Below, in pieces: positions 46,838 to 61,157 of a stretch of 64,000 nucleotides of DNA. The DNA comes from Sitta carolinensis. Its lineage: Eukaryota; Chordata; Aves; Passeriformes; Sittidae. The notes below the pieces were generated by a model. It saw nothing but the letters and a program-made list of their open reading frames with translations. It was not told the origin of the DNA and did not search any database. Both the position numbers and the translations under genes were made by a program. The stretch's first letter is position 1. Every line of letters starts with the position of its first letter. The DNA lies in assembly GCA_032173965.1 (NCBI GenBank), contig JAVUNC010000019.1, positions 15,120,234 through 15,184,233 on the forward strand, in the 5' to 3' direction.

Positions 46838-49800
46838 GTAAAAGACACTTGGTATCTGCAGACTTCCCTGACCTGCAGTGAGTTCAAAGATGCTGTTTTC
46901 TGTCACTTCCGGACCTCGGCACATTCTGTTTGAATTGATAAAGTTTGGTAACAGTTTTGTTTCATTTTGCTTTTGTGAGCTACAATTCAGAGACTCAAGA
47001 AGCAAACTAATTAATAACTAAGATTTTAAAGCTGGAATTCTCTTTGATTTTGAGGAAAAATAAATTTTACAGGATGAAATGACCAAAACATAGTTTGTGC
47101 CTTCTTGCTTCCAACTAATCCAATTTATTCCTGCCTGTTAACAGGAATAAAACATGAAATGAAATACAGTGCATTGAATATTAGAGTGTGAAAATCTGCT
47201 TCAAGTAGCAATTGGTACTGATCATTTTATCTAAATATAATTCCTAGAAATCTTAAGAAAGAGCTGTTATTTCCAGTGGCACCTCACAAGATGCGTATGC
47301 CCCCACATGTGTGTACATGCTCCAGAGCCTTGTGCATGTCTCCTGTCTCAGACTCACGGAGATAAAGGCACCGATGCAATCAGCCATGCAGCTCCTTGTA
47401 CAATATTTCTGCTCTTTTCCACTCTCCCACTGTTATTCCAACCTGCCAAGCTGTCAGTTGCAGTTCTTATGTTGTAACTCGGTGTGGTGTGTATCCAGGT
47501 GCTCCCGAGTTTCCTTTGGGATAAATGGGATCAGCTCAGTCTTCCGGCAGGTGTTACTGGGATAATCCCCAGCTTCCCTAGTCCTTCACAACATCTCTCC
47601 CAAAAAATTAACAAATCTGCTTGTTTCTCATAGCTCCTTCCTTCTGGCCCCCTGGATTAGGGCGCCTTGCTGTTCCAGTGACAGGGCTGGATGAGACCTG
47701 TGCCACACAGCTTTGTAAAGGGGTCCCATGAACCTCTACTTTGGATGCACCAAGAGACAGAAGGGTCTAAACAAAAAGTTAAACAAACACCTCTCCATCC
47801 CAAATCCTCACTTTCTTCACTCCTTAACAGCTTTGGAATTTAGCAGAACCTTCCAGTAATGTCACACTGCTTTCTCTCTAGGCAACAATGTCCCTCTGTC
47901 CTCTAACCATGTTATTCCAGCTCCCCAAATACTTCAGAACTATTTTGATTCTACCACTAATGCTGGTTTCTCTGCTTTGCTCCAGTTTTTATTAAATTCC
48001 CTCTTTCTCTCCCACCTCTGCAGGGGAAGAGGCCACAGGAATCTCAGCCCATGGGTTATTTTGTTCTGAGTGAATTATTGCCATCAATTGAGAAGACACC
48101 TGTGAGCAGTAAACAGCTCAGAGGCTGACAGCTCGGACCTGCTCTCTGAACCACCAGCTACCACAAAAGTCAATTTAAAAGCAGTCACTCAGCTCAAATT
48201 AATTATATACAAGGCCAGGAGCAAAGAGCAGAATGATCTACTGGGATCTCCTGAAGGCAACCTGGCTGAACTGAAAAGCAACACTGGTAAATTTTCCCTT
48301 GCCCTTTCCTTCTGACCAAGCCATAATTGCCAATGAGGCAGTGCAATTAAACAGCAAGCACCTGATCAGTGCCAATGTACAGGACTAGAGGAGAGGGAAA
48401 ACACAGGCTTGTTACACTCACCCACAAGCCTTCCTCTCTCTGTGCAAAGTAATCCTATAACAACAAAATTCCAACCTTTGCAACACCATTTTCAAAAAGC
48501 ATCTATGAAGAACAAACGCGTCCTCAGAAATGCCAATGGGAAAAGTATGATAATTGATTCCCTCGGAGTTGTATGATTCTCTGCCATTGGTCCTCAACAG
48601 GACAAATGTGCACAAAGCTAATGCTGTAGGGCAGTCCCCACTCAGCAGATGTCCTAAGATACATGAGACTTATTTTCATGTTATTTTTCAGACCCAACAT
48701 TAAAAAAAAAAAAAATTTCTCAGATCTCACAAATCCCACAGATTTCAGGCCCTTATACTGTGAGTCAGCTGCCTATTGCAAACATGACTCACAATATGGA
48801 ATAAACCCCTGCTCTTATAAAATTCACAAAAAGGAAGCGAAGGAGGTAGAGCTTCCAGCACCATAACACAACCTGTTAGCTCTGTGCCTGCCAGGCAGGC
48901 TGGGAGGTCATTGGAAAAAGTTCTGTGTTCACCTCTTGCACAGCCCTGTACAAATTGTAGGCACGAATCTAAAACTATCTCGTTATTGGCACTAATTTAT
49001 TGACAGCAGATAGTTCAATGCAGATGTCAAATCTCAGTCCATCACTTGGCCTAGGGGAAAAAATACTCAGAGACAGACCTATCACTCTCCAACCTGTAAA
49101 AGCAGCTGCAACAGCTGCCAAAGAGAGGTACTTCTGGTGATCCATAAATGTCTTGTTTTGTTGCTTTCCTCTGCTAACTGCTCTTTTGCTTGGCAGATCA
49201 TCTTTACTTTCCCCTCGTTCAATTCTGTTTCATTGTGTATTTGTGCCTCCCTTTTCAGTATCACATTTCCTTCCAACTATCTTGAATCTTCATAATCAAT
49301 TTTTCTTCTCCCTTTCCTCTTCTCTCTCCTGTAGTTTAACTGGAAATAGTCTGGTATTTGCTGACACAATGCTGTGGATTTTAAACTCCTACCAATATCA
49401 CTCACCCCTGGCTACTACAAGAGAACTACAAAACAACATAAACCCATCTCCATATGTTTCTGCACTGGTAATATCAGCTGTTTTCTAGGCATTTCCAAAA
49501 TAAAAACCATTAGCAACAATTAGATCTGCTCGATTCAAATCCTCCAACGTATGGTTACATCATAAATGACACATGCAAAAGAGCATGTAAAATTTCATTA
49601 CTTTTCCTGATTTAAAACCTCACACTTTTTATAATGCCATTGAGGGAAAAACCCTTTGAGGAAAAATCCCACAAACACATTCTGAGGCTAAATATTGCAG
49701 TTAAAAGTAAACCAGGCTTAAAATAAAAAGTTGGCATTTTAAAGGCCTGCAAATAGGATTAGATCTACCAAGACTGTATAAACATTAATAAGTGGAGCTC

Positions 49801-52800
49801 CATTCAGAGCTAATGTATCAGTGGGTCACGTGAGGACCAGCATGAGCTCCTTTTTAATTTGCAACCAGAAGGTCTGGAGGTTGAGAGAGGTAAAACAACT
49901 CAGCAGAAAGGTTCACTAGGACATAGATTAGGATCTTACACTTTCAAATGTCTGTTTCTGTTGGCTGCAGCTCTGTCTGATCGCTGCTGAGCTTGAGTGC
50001 TCGCCCACTTAACATCTTCAGCACTCTAAAGATACAAAAAAATGGAATTCTTTATTCAAGCTGGTTCTCAACCTGGCACATCCTAAGCAGCAGGTTTCTG
50101 GGCTTGGATATTTCTGCCTCTCAACCCCCACAGGTGCTGAAAATGACATGACAGCAGTGAACTAAATGATAGTCATGTCCAAGCGCATATTCAGAAGTAG
50201 AGACTGTTTCTCTCTACTGTGCAGTCCTGGAGATTGTTTTCTACAATTGCCCACTGATACTCTCTGGAATGTTTTCCTGCTGTATCTTCTTCATGTGAGG
50301 AGCCCTGGCTCCTCTGTGTGAGCCACTGGAACCACAGGTCACCAGGTGATGGGGAGAAAGCCATCCCTGGTGGAGAGTTTTGTCTTTTGCTGAAGGGCAC
50401 TGCAGAGTGGATGCATTTGGGATACATCTCTTGCCCCTCAGCACAACAAAACCAGACAGAGATAAAAAAGTTTCTTTTGTATCTTGGGTTTGTTTTTCTG
50501 GGACTTTGGCTTTACTCATGATAGCCAATGAGAAAACCTGCAGCAAAGACCAAAACCCCATTCATGGTTTCAGTAAGGATTCATCCTTAGGAAAAAAGAG
50601 CACGAGTTTAGGAGTTAGAAACTTAGTGGAAGTTTAGAAAAGGAAGGGCTAAGTGTAGTCTGAAATGTGATGTGAAAAATGTGAAAAATGACAAAGGGAT
50701 GGTAGCAATACACCACCAAATCCCTTGCCAAAGTAAATGAAAAAGTCACCCAGGCAGATAACATCTGGATATGTGCAACCTCAATTTAGTCAAAATCCTA
50801 ATGTAAACAAGTCCACTGATAGAAGAAGGGTAGTTAAACATTCCACTGCCTTTGGATAATCGAAACCATCTTCCCTTCCTAAAAAAATAACAAACCTTTC
50901 AATTATCAAACTCTAAGGAAGAAACTGACAGATATTGGAAGGATTGCATTAAAATTTCTTTTTTGCTTTGCAAACAGTTCTGCAAACAAATTTTTGTTTG
51001 TATAGAAACCACAAGAGCTCTCAAATGACTAAATACTTCTAAATAATGGTAATATACAGCGTGCTGATTATATATAATATAAACACAGGGTATTTTGATC
51101 TGGTTTATTGGACTGATGCAAGGCTACACATTCTGCTAACTTAGTTATGATATTATTAGTTTCAGTGATATCAATATTGAAACAAAAATGGAAAGAAAAT
51201 GTATTTTCAACTCTGTAACATGGAGGTGCTATGACATATGCATATGCTCTTCAAGAATCCTAGAAAAAAAATGGTAGTAGTCACTCTGGGAATGGTAATG
51301 GTGCAGCAAGGGAATTCAGACTCTAAAAGATTTTATATAAAGGCCGTGGAGGATCAGTGCATAAATATCTTATTACACCAACCTAATTATATATTGCAAT
51401 AGTCATTCAGTCAACCCCTCTGTCAACTTATTGCATTAATATATTATCACTGATAATGAAGTTTTGACGGTAATCTGAAACATCTGCTACAAGTACCATC
51501 AAAGCCATTGAATACAGAATTAGTATTAACAAAATACTTTTTATTTTTATCCAGGGCTAACAACTTAATACAGTTCTGGGGTAAATGTCACATCAGAAAT
51601 AATTGTAATCTTATATGAATCACCTTTCAAGCCTTTTGCTGGAATGCATATGAAATGGAATAATCTATATATTTCAGCAGAATCCAAGCAATTTTTATGT
51701 AGTGAAGCTGAAGCCCATACAGCAGGTCAGAATCAAAGGCTGAAGAACATTAACAAGGTTAGGAAGCACCCAGGAGTTACAAGAAGAAAAGAATTCCACT
51801 AAGTCCCATTGCAAATGATCACAATTAAAAGGAAAATATCATCCGTGTGTGCACCGGCAAATCCTAATGGCAACTAATTAAATAATAAATTCTAAAAATT
51901 CTAAAATTTCATTCTCCTGTAGCTAACAAAGCTAAAAAGCTCATTTTTAAAAATAGGTCAAGCCTCTCATCTCCATGCAACAGTGACAGAAGTATTAAAC
52001 TGGCTGATTCAAAAAGAAAGGGATTATCAGAACCCTTATTTGCACATAGTTATGCAGAAAAAATCACCTCAAATGAAATTTAACAGAACCACATTATGCT
52101 GAAAACACAAGTAAACCTGATAAACAACACAGACAACATGAAAATAGGCTATGACGTTTCTTAAAAAAAAAATAAATGAAAGGAGAAAACTGGATATTAA
52201 AAAAATTAAAACATACAAAAGTGAAAAGCTTGCTCGCCAACAACTGTCAAGTTTATATGAAAATAAAAATGCTATATGGGTGCATGCAATGTTCATTGAT
52301 AACTTCATTTTAAGATATGCCTCATCCTGACTGAGAGATCAACTGAGCTCAGCTCTCATGTATTGCAGAAGGTAAAACAAATACGAACACGCTTCCAGAT
52401 AAGGGCTGGAGGTGGAATTTCAAAATGCGGAACCCTGAAACAATTTGCACAGCAAAAATCACATTCCAGTGTCATTTAATAATGAAGGAATCTGGAAGAG
52501 ATTATCTGACTCTTCTTGAACACACCGTGCCCAAATATATGGACAACATTTTCATAAGTGCAAAGACAGAGGGATTTAACTTTCAAGACAGACACCGAGA
52601 CAGCCTCAAAATTAATAATTTTGAAGGTGTTATTCCACTGCTTTGCAGTTGGTTTACACCCAGCCAGGACATTCTGTGTAACTGTATCACTTACAAGTGA
52701 GGATGTTAGCAGAGCTGCATTATACAGGAATGATAGCATGCCATCAGTCTTTGTGCTTGGGTCCCACTCTGTTATATGTTCTCCTATTCTCAAACGTTGG

Positions 52801-54902
52801 GATGCTTAAATACTCTCATCCTAACAAACAAAGACCCAGAAAAAGAACTCAAAATGTATATTTCGATCCTTCATGTTCCTGCTACATTTCGCTGAGGAGT
52901 GACTCATCCATCACCTGCCATATATTGTGGCTGTACTGTGACTTTCCTTCTATTGAAGAAAATAAAACTAATTCCAAAGTTATTTGATTGTTCATGATCA
53001 TACTGACCATTCAAAAAGGAACTACTCATTTCTGCTGGAATGTAAATTTCCGAGTAGAAAACCTGGAACAGAAATCAGCAGCTCAGAAGCAGCTCATTAG
53101 CAGACCTATTGATCTCCTTGAGCCAGGGTTTGAGAAGGGGAACACGTGCACAATCCATGTTCTTTTCAAATGTTACAATTCAGATCTTTAAATTACAGGG
53201 ATGTGTGCATTCATCCTTAGTTTCACAGTCACACAAAGGTGTGCTCGGGCTGTTAAGCTGTGCACCCTGCCTTATTTCAGCCAGCCAGCCAACAAGGACT
53301 TGGATTCAGGCACTCCCAAAGTCACACTGCAGTGTGCCCCTCCGGGGGCTCCGACTTGTGAGAACGCTCAGAGTCCTCTTTGGAATGTACATTGTGAAAA
53401 AAAATACTTCCTAACTTCACCCAAACTAAATGCTTCCAGCTTAGATATTGAACACTCCAGAAGTGGAACTCCAGTGGACACTTCCCCTCCCTTCCCAAAA
53501 TTTTTCAGGGAAAAAAAACCCTTATGCATCACAAAGCTCATCATCATGTTTATGACAGTCTCCAGTAGATGCAGTATTCCACTTCAGAAATAATACTTCT
53601 CCAAAGTATTTATACTGTATTAAACTTAAACCCCCTAAGCCGTGCTGAAGGTAATCACAGGTACACCTGTTTCTGTCGTATTTAAATTCATAGCCTAATT
53701 CAATTGCAAATAATTAGCTATTTATCACCATGAAGCTCACATTACAAAATCAGAAAGGGTCAATATGATTCTAACCATTTAACAAAAGACAGAGGCCTTA
53801 AAAGGAGGAAAGGGGAGAAAAGCAAAATAAACCCTAGTCATGAATCCCACAGTAAATCAAATACAATCAGTTCTGCTTGCCCATCATACCCCTGAACAAC
53901 CCAATTGCTTTGTTTTTCTTCACAGACTTACAGAATTTATTGCCATACATATCACTTAAGTCCATCTTTCACTTTTATAGCCTGAAGAGGAAAATTATTT
54001 AGTCAAAATAACATGAGTACACAGCTCTTGTAATACTGTTGTGACCTCGGTTTCTAACACCTACACTGGAGCATTACTATAAGTCACAAAGTTTTTTCAC
54101 TTGCAAGGACATCTTAATTATCCCACCCATGACATGAATGTTTTTGGAAGATAAAGTCTGTAATTAACTTGTTGCCAAACAATATGTTTACTGTCCCTGA
54201 AGGTCAGTTCTAGTATAAAGACATAAGGACACTTAACATTGGGAAAGGTGCATTGTAACTGCCATCAAACATTAACCAAGTGGCCATCCATTATCCACAG
54301 TAGCAGCAATGCAGAGTAGGAAAATATTCTAAGCACCATAAAATGACAGTGCTAAAATAAATCTCGACTGCAACACATAAGGCTAGCAACACATAAGTAC
54401 AACTAGAGATATTGTGCTTACCCATTGTAACCTGACTTATTAAAAATTCCACTTAATCTCAGTAGTCTGTCAGTGGTAGGAGAATTTGCCCAAGATAGCC
54501 AAACAAGATTGTTCCTGTAATATGGAAATCTGTCTGCTGATTGTCCTGGTTGGGAGAATTTAGGCTTTGAAACTGTTTTTAAAGATTATACCAAAACAAC
54601 TAACTGTAAGAACTCCTTGCCTTGTTTAGTTTTGAATTTAAACTAGAAATTTGCATACCCCAGTTCGAGTGAGAGATCTGTGATGCGAGAAGGGCAGGGA
54701 GAGGATGTGTCAGTGTAGGTGTAACAAGGGGTTTCATTAGCCCTGCACAAAGCCATGAAGGGCAGCTTAGCAGTCCTGGTACAATTCCTACACCAAAGTA
54801 GTCCTCTGTTCCAGGCAAATGAGAAAGTAACCATCTTACATTAAATATCTCCTAAAATAATACCTCAATTAGTTGTGTACATGAGCTAGGATAGGTACAA
54901 AC
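46838..54902. other. Unassigned AT-rich DNA
   Basis: About 8 kb with no gene, RNA or repeat family recognised. It contains the hairpin at 47125 and a direct repeat of 'caacacataag' at 54371 and 54388. The part at about 51000-52300 is especially AT-rich and repeat-free, which is compatible with conserved non-coding sequence, though that cannot be judged from one sequence. Confidence 0.55.
47125..47150. repeat. Perfect 9-bp hairpin with nested palindrome
   Basis: Arms TTATTCCTG (47125-47133) and CAGGAATAA (47142-47150) are complementary around an 8-base loop. The central CCTGTTAACAGG (47134-47145) is itself a perfect 12-base palindrome overlapping the right arm, so two alternative structures compete. 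Confidence 0.8.
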
Positions 54903-54936
54903 GGGGGGGGGGAGGGGGGGGGGGGGGGGGGGGGGG
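54903..54936 (+). repeat. G run, 34 bases with one A
   Basis: Ten G, one A, then 23 G in a row on the plus strand, in otherwise AT-rich DNA. Such a tract can form G-quadruplexes and is hard to sequence, so its true length is uncertain. Confidence 0.9.
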
Positions 54937-55624
54937 AGGACAAACAATGGAATAAAATTAAGGAAAATTATAATAAAGAAATATACGTAAAGCACTTCTA
55001 TGCTGTTGTGCCCAGTCTCTGACTTACATCATCATCATTATTCTGTATTTCAACAGGAAACCTAACAGACACTTGGCCCTTCCTTTGCTTTACGGTCTGC
55101 TTACAGTCAGAGACAGATGGAAGGAATGGAAGGCAAAGAAAAGCAGCTAAGAAAATAACGGAGGAATAAAACCATCTTTGCCCAACCAGACCCACTCTTC
55201 CATCCCACGCTCACAGTATGCTCCTCCATGTAGAGGAATAGGTAAAAACTGAGAACTTGTGTTTTCCTCAAAGTATCGGACAATATGGGAACAACTTGTG
55301 AAAAAATGGCATATGGAAGAACCTAAACATGGCAAACAGGCAAGAGTGAAAAAAGTAAACAGGATAAAGAAATTTGGATGAGAAAATAGGAAAGATGAAA
55401 ATGTTGTCTATTCAGATAAAGGAAGGAAGGAAGGATTCAGCTACGGAAAGGAAATTATGAAATTAAATAGGGAAAGCAACAAGAAATCTGGCACGCCAGG
55501 ATCAATCAATCTAAGACCTAGAGGAGGAAGGGGAGTCTGGAGACATTAATGTCCAGGTGTGACCAATAACACTGCACTGAACAAGTAAACAGTGAAGCCT
55601 TTCAGGCATAGAGTAGACCATTAC

Positions 55625-56011
55625 AGAAGATACTTTGAATTTGTACCTTTGATGCAGAACTAGTTGATTCAAGTCTGTGTTGTTTGAAAAACTCCTGTAT
55701 GTCAGCACTTAGATACTGGAATAGCTTGTCTGTGTTGAAACATGGACTATTTGCTAGTTTTCCATTGAGAATAGATTGGATTTCAAATTCCCCCACTTCG
55801 TTACCAGCTTTTCCATCAGCTGGAAACACTTTTCAATCCATCTTGCCAACTTTTGACCTATGCTAGTTACTTTTGGAAGGTGAAACCCATCAGGATCAGG
55901 CATGGATAAGCAATTCTCCACTGAGAGCATGTCAAATAGACACGCAGCCTCCCCTGAGCCAGAATGCAGCAAATGTGCATTTCTCGAGAAGGGACACTGA
56001 GAGCTGTTCAT
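55625..56011 (-). pseudogene. Possible broken coding sequence (unidentified)
   Basis: On the minus strand two overlapping frames carry mixed, protein-like sequence. The first (56011 to 55754) includes MPDPDGFHLPKVTSIGQKLA. The second (55829 to 55602) includes FNTDKLFQYLSADIQEFFKQ. Going from one to the other needs a frameshift, and an in-frame stop lies just above the start of the second. A donor-like 'catcaaag|gtacaa' occurs near 55648. This could be a decayed gene piece, a decayed transposon ORF or chance. I do not recognise the family. Confidence 0.15.
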
Positions 56012-56566
56012 ACGGAAGTAAATTAAAAGAACTTATGTCAGTCTGCACTTGTCTTGTAGCTCAGTGTAGGCATCACACATGCTATTCATTTTCTGAAACA
56101 ATACTGGAGAGTGCTGTTTATGTGCTGCCTATAGACCACCTAATTAAAGAGCACAGCTTATTAAAGCAGTTGAAAAAATGTCGTTTGTTTCTGCAGCAAA
56201 AAAGGAAGAGTCTGACTGCTAGGCAAAATAGCTGACATAGTGCTACACCGTGCACGTTTGCCTGACTAGGGTGGCATAACAAGCTGGTGAGAGAAGGCTT
56301 CAGCTCTTCTCAGCCCAGCAATTTCCATCTTCTGCCTTCACTACTGCCAATGGTGCCCCTGAAGGGTGGGGCAGCTGCAAGCTGAGTTTTGACTGAGTTC
56401 TCCCTTTGGATGTGAAATGGAAGATTTGTCTCTATGGATGGCTGGAAGCTCATGGCACCTGCTGCCATAGCCAGCAGTACTATCCTACAATACTGCAGAT
56501 GGAAGTACACCCAAGACCTTCCTCATGTTCTTCCCATCATGACCCTTCAACATCCATCCATTGGGG

Positions 56567-56598
56567 TTTTTTGTTTGTTTTATTTTGTTTTTTTTTTT
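56567..56598. repeat. T-rich simple sequence
   Basis: T runs broken by single G or A, of the (TTTG)n type, ending in 11 T. Simple repeat with no element attached. Confidence 0.85.
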
Positions 56599-59500
56599 AA
56601 ACAAGTCACCACAAGTCCAGCTCTGATGTCGCTAATTTTCCAGCTGATTTCCTGACTTGTTGCTTGCAGGAAGGAAAGCTCCCTGCAGACTAGTTGCACC
56701 CAGCAGAGAATACAGATGTCTTGCTGCAGCAGGAGGGAGAAAATCAGAGCCCAAGTCATTATCCCCTTCACCACCACCCCTCTCCATCCTCTGTGTAAGC
56801 CCTCTGACAGCATTCCCCTCTTATCTTCTTCAACAGTGTCAAGCAAAATGAAAAGGTTAGACTTGAAGGCTTGTATGTAGCCTTTAGATTAGACAATCCA
56901 TTAAAAAAAATTTAAAATCCCTACACACAGCAAAATATTTTTAAAATCACAGACACACAAAGGTTCAAGGAATAAATTTGCTGCCTTAGCTGAATTATAT
57001 GTGCTTTAATACTCCTTCACAAAGAAATACTTAATATCATGCTTCCCAAAGTGACTATGGAAGCCAACCACGGGACCAAAATTTTGCTCCAGTATCCAAC
57101 AAGGTATTGCAGATGCAAATCCCCACACTTTAGAACACCACGCTCCTTTACGTTGCTCTTCATGCAAAAAGGGATGCTAAAAATGGAAGATGTAAGTTCT
57201 CAGCTTCAGCCTGGTCAGAGCCTTCTCTTATATTCTCGGTATTTAGCATCTCCCTGTTCAATTGTCCTTCCCTCTTTCTCATACCCACATTTCCTTTCCG
57301 TGTCCTGGTGGAGGCTGTTTGGACAGTGACACAGTAAGAAGTGCAGGCGGTGCTGTGAAACCCTCCAAAAAGCTTAGTGTGAACCAGACTCATGGGGATC
57401 ACAGGCTAACACTCAACTCCACTCGCAGCAAGAGCCATAGGTAAAAGCTCCCATGGACAAAAAAAAGGAATGTTACTAAATATGCAGGCTCCAGTGCTCT
57501 GTGCCAGGACATTTCCACTGGATGGTGGATTGCCCTGCACAAGGATCTGCAGTGGTTTGTTATCCCAGGCTTAAGCCAGCTGAATGGATTAACTTTTAGA
57601 GTAGTTCATAAGTCTGCACAATATCAGATTTTAGGCTTTCAGTATTTTAAAGATAATTTAGAGGTTTGGGGTAAAAATATATGGGTCTTAGTTTTGCATC
57701 AACACCATCCATGATCAAAACAGCTCGTTATCTAAGATTCATCTGTTTGTCTAGAAAATAAATGTCAGTACTGTCAGGAAAGAGAAAAATTTATGATTAA
57801 ACTCCAACTATATCATCCCTCATAATATTCTCTTGAAGACAGTAGAGATTCAGCATTTGATTTTTCATCCACCTCTTTGAAATAGTACTGCAGAGAAGCC
57901 ATACAAAAGAACGATTATGTACAAACACATACCTTTACAATCAGCGTTGTAATGTAAAAAACATTTTGCAATTAGTTTAGTTTTAGGGTAGAACGGTAAT
58001 TCAACAGAACATGACACAGGATGACTGGACTAAGCACAGAAAGCAATTTTATTTCAACACACGTGGACACCAAGCCAACGATCTGCAACAGCTCAATGGA
58101 AATCCAGCGTGCACTTCCCTGTTGTCCTACTGGACTGCTTTAACCGTGAAAGAAATCCATGCATTTCTTCTGCATGAAGTCTCCCCTCCAAGAGGAACAA
58201 GGGAACCACCCAGTTTTCCAGCATGTGCAGAGCAATTAAGCAACTCAAATCAGGACCCCCCTGAGAGCCCCCACCTCCATCAGTCCCACCCATCAGTGAA
58301 GATCACTGAGGGAAGCCCAACCTGAGAGTCATTGTGGGATGCCTGATCTACATCATATTCATATGCAATCGTTCAAGCCATTGCACAGATAAAATAATAA
58401 ACCCGTTGGGGTGCAGTGCAGAGACCACATTCCTGTCTCATGAGTGAAGCTCTCAAATGAGCAAAGAGCTGTTAAACTATTGCAATCTAAGTTAAGAATA
58501 CCAGTAATAAAATACTTTGCCTTTGAGTATTCTGAACATGGAATTAAGTTATTTATTCAAAGTATCACATAACAGCACTAAAAGCAACAGGCACAGGCAC
58601 TTTACTTTTTTCATGTACAAATGAGTTTTTCATGTAGATAGCTAATGTCTTGCCATGTCATGACTGCAGAACGACAGCAGATACTTATCCACTCAGCCTT
58701 AATTAATTTACTCCCAAATGAATACTGCATTTAGAAGGAAATGTAATTTTATCCTGGAAAATCACTTCACACAAATGGGACAAACTGTTACCTCATCTGA
58801 TTTGTATCTATTTTCTAATCACACAGAGACTATAAAAGAGTTCAAAATTATTCTAAAAATATGCAGCTGCTATTGCACATAAATATTCCATTTTTCTGTC
58901 TGGATAAAATCTTTCTGAGGGAAATAGCAGACTTGCTTAAGGCTTGTTTTTCTTACATCTCACATGGACATGCCTAAAACACTCATATCACTTTTCCATC
59001 AAACTTTACATCACCTGTGTGGAAATATCTACAAGTTCAACAACGTTCTGCTGCTCGTGTTCTGCTGTTTTGGTGTTTTAATTATGTTACTTCACATGGC
59101 AAAATGAAGTTTGACATTAGTATTGAATCTCATAAATCATCACTTTTAGAAAATGCATTCCCTTAAGGAGAGGTGATACAGGTCATATGGGAGTCCCTGT
59201 TTTAGCTTCAGACCTTGTTAAACGATCTTAACTGTTTTCAGAGAGTCAGTGGGAGGATTGTGTCTTCTGAGGCACATTAGAAGCAAGTTATATGTTAGCC
59301 CTTTTGGTGATTTCTATTTGTGGTGGAAGTTTTTAAAAAATAGTATTAGGAGTCAAAACAAAAAAACGAAATTAAATGTGAATTCAACATTATTTCAACA
59401 GTGCTGACTCTGGAAGAAAGGCATGATAACACAGTGTACAGGCAACACAGTGCTAGAGATGTAGAGTCCCTAACAGTTCCTTTTCCCTCTTCATTTTTCT

Positions 59501-61134
59501 TCATCCTTTCAAAACATGTTACTAAGGAAATGGCTGATGATATAACATAAAAAAACAGTGTCCCACACATAAAAATGAAAAAAAACAGTTTTACAATGAT
59601 ATTCAGTGATTCAAGATGTCAGAGGCTTACACAGACTTTACAAATAACAAAGCTTATCTACTCATGTTGCACTAGAACTATTTTCTTAGAATGCTAATTG
59701 TTGCTTTAGTGGCAAAATCATGATCCCATAGTATCACTCTAAAGGTAATCAACCAACTTGGTCTGTTTATTTACTAATGAAAGTTAAGTTTTAGGTTGGG
59801 GCAGAAATTTTGCACTTGCATGTCACAGCTTCCACAGTATTGTGAGCTTATGCTTTGAGTCTGATAGGGATGCCCACAGACAGGGATGGATACCAAACCC
59901 TGTGACAGCAGCAGACATCCTGTGGTCATTTGCAAAGAATCAGATACTCCTCAGCTTCTTAAGAGAGCTGCAAAAACGAGGAGATGGAAGTGTGCAATTC
60001 TTTAAAAGGAGGAGGTGGCAGTGCACAACTCTTTGAGGAAATCTGTCCAACCCTGTCTGTTGTTCTTGCCAATTCTTTCAGTTTGTGCCAACAAGCTCCT
60101 CTCCCAGGATGCCCCCGGCCAGCTGAAGAGAGGCAACTGAGCACTGGATGCTCAGTTGGATAAATTAACACTCTGCACTCCCTTTTGCATGTCTTCAGTC
60201 TATTGGCAACGGGAAGACTTGGCTATTGCCAACCACTCTACTTTGGCCCAGTGCACTACGAAAAGGATTTCTGCACGCTAAAACCCCGCTCAGCAGAAGG
60301 CAGAGAGGTCTCTGTGTTCCTCCAAAGGCTGTCCCTGGAAGGCACAGTGCATTAGTACCCGTGGCCTCACCCAGACCACCTGTGTTTAAGGCACAGAACC
60401 ACCAGAAGGGGGTGTGCAAAAGACAAATTGATGCCACTACTTTTTAGCTGAAAATGAGAAATCTGAGATCCTACTGCTCTAGCAAGAGGCACATGAATCC
60501 TCCTCTGCTCTGCTGTAGGAGACACTCCCCAAAAGACCCAGCACGTATGTGCTGACCTAGGGGTAATGAAGCCACCTCTTGAATGCTGGCCTGTGTCATA
60601 GGTTGAAGTACCCTGTGGGGTCCTGAGCTGGCCTTACCTCACCTGGGTGCATATAACACACACTAAATTAATTTTCTCAGAGAGAGAAAAGAGAGAATCA
60701 ATATTTACTCCCGGATCAAAATGCTTTCTGTTTAAAGAACTCAGCAGCCTAGAAAAACGAGGAGCAATCATTTTGTTCCCATGACAAACAAAAGCTTCCT
60801 CACCAGTAGACACTGGATATTGACAATAACCTGTAAGCATCATAGCATGCATAGTAATAAGATGGCACTTTGCTGCAGTGGATTTCTATCTTGTAGACTT
60901 CTGGGTTTGGATCTAAGCAGAAGTATTAAAGAATCAAAATGTAGTATTTTCCATTAAAAATCATAGTCAACAAACACTTAGTTCCATATCCCCCACATAG
61001 TCTTTATTTAACGTGTCCTAATTGAAATACTGAGTGTATAAATAATGACTAGTTAATCACCCAGTGATTCAAAATGCAAGGAACATGAAGTTTAGGGAGT
61101 TTTTTGAAACTATTAATTTTTTTTCCAGTGCAAT

Positions 61135-61157
61135 TAAGTTGGTAGTGCACCAACTTA
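61135..61157. repeat. Perfect 9-bp hairpin
   Basis: Arms TAAGTTGGT (61135-61143) and ACCAACTTA (61149-61157) with loop AGTGC. Fully complementary. No known RNA family recognised. Confidence 0.85.

Noticed and set aside
60840..60920. MIR-like words around 'cttctgggtttggatct'
   Set aside because: Only one short resemblance to a MIR core; no flanking match.
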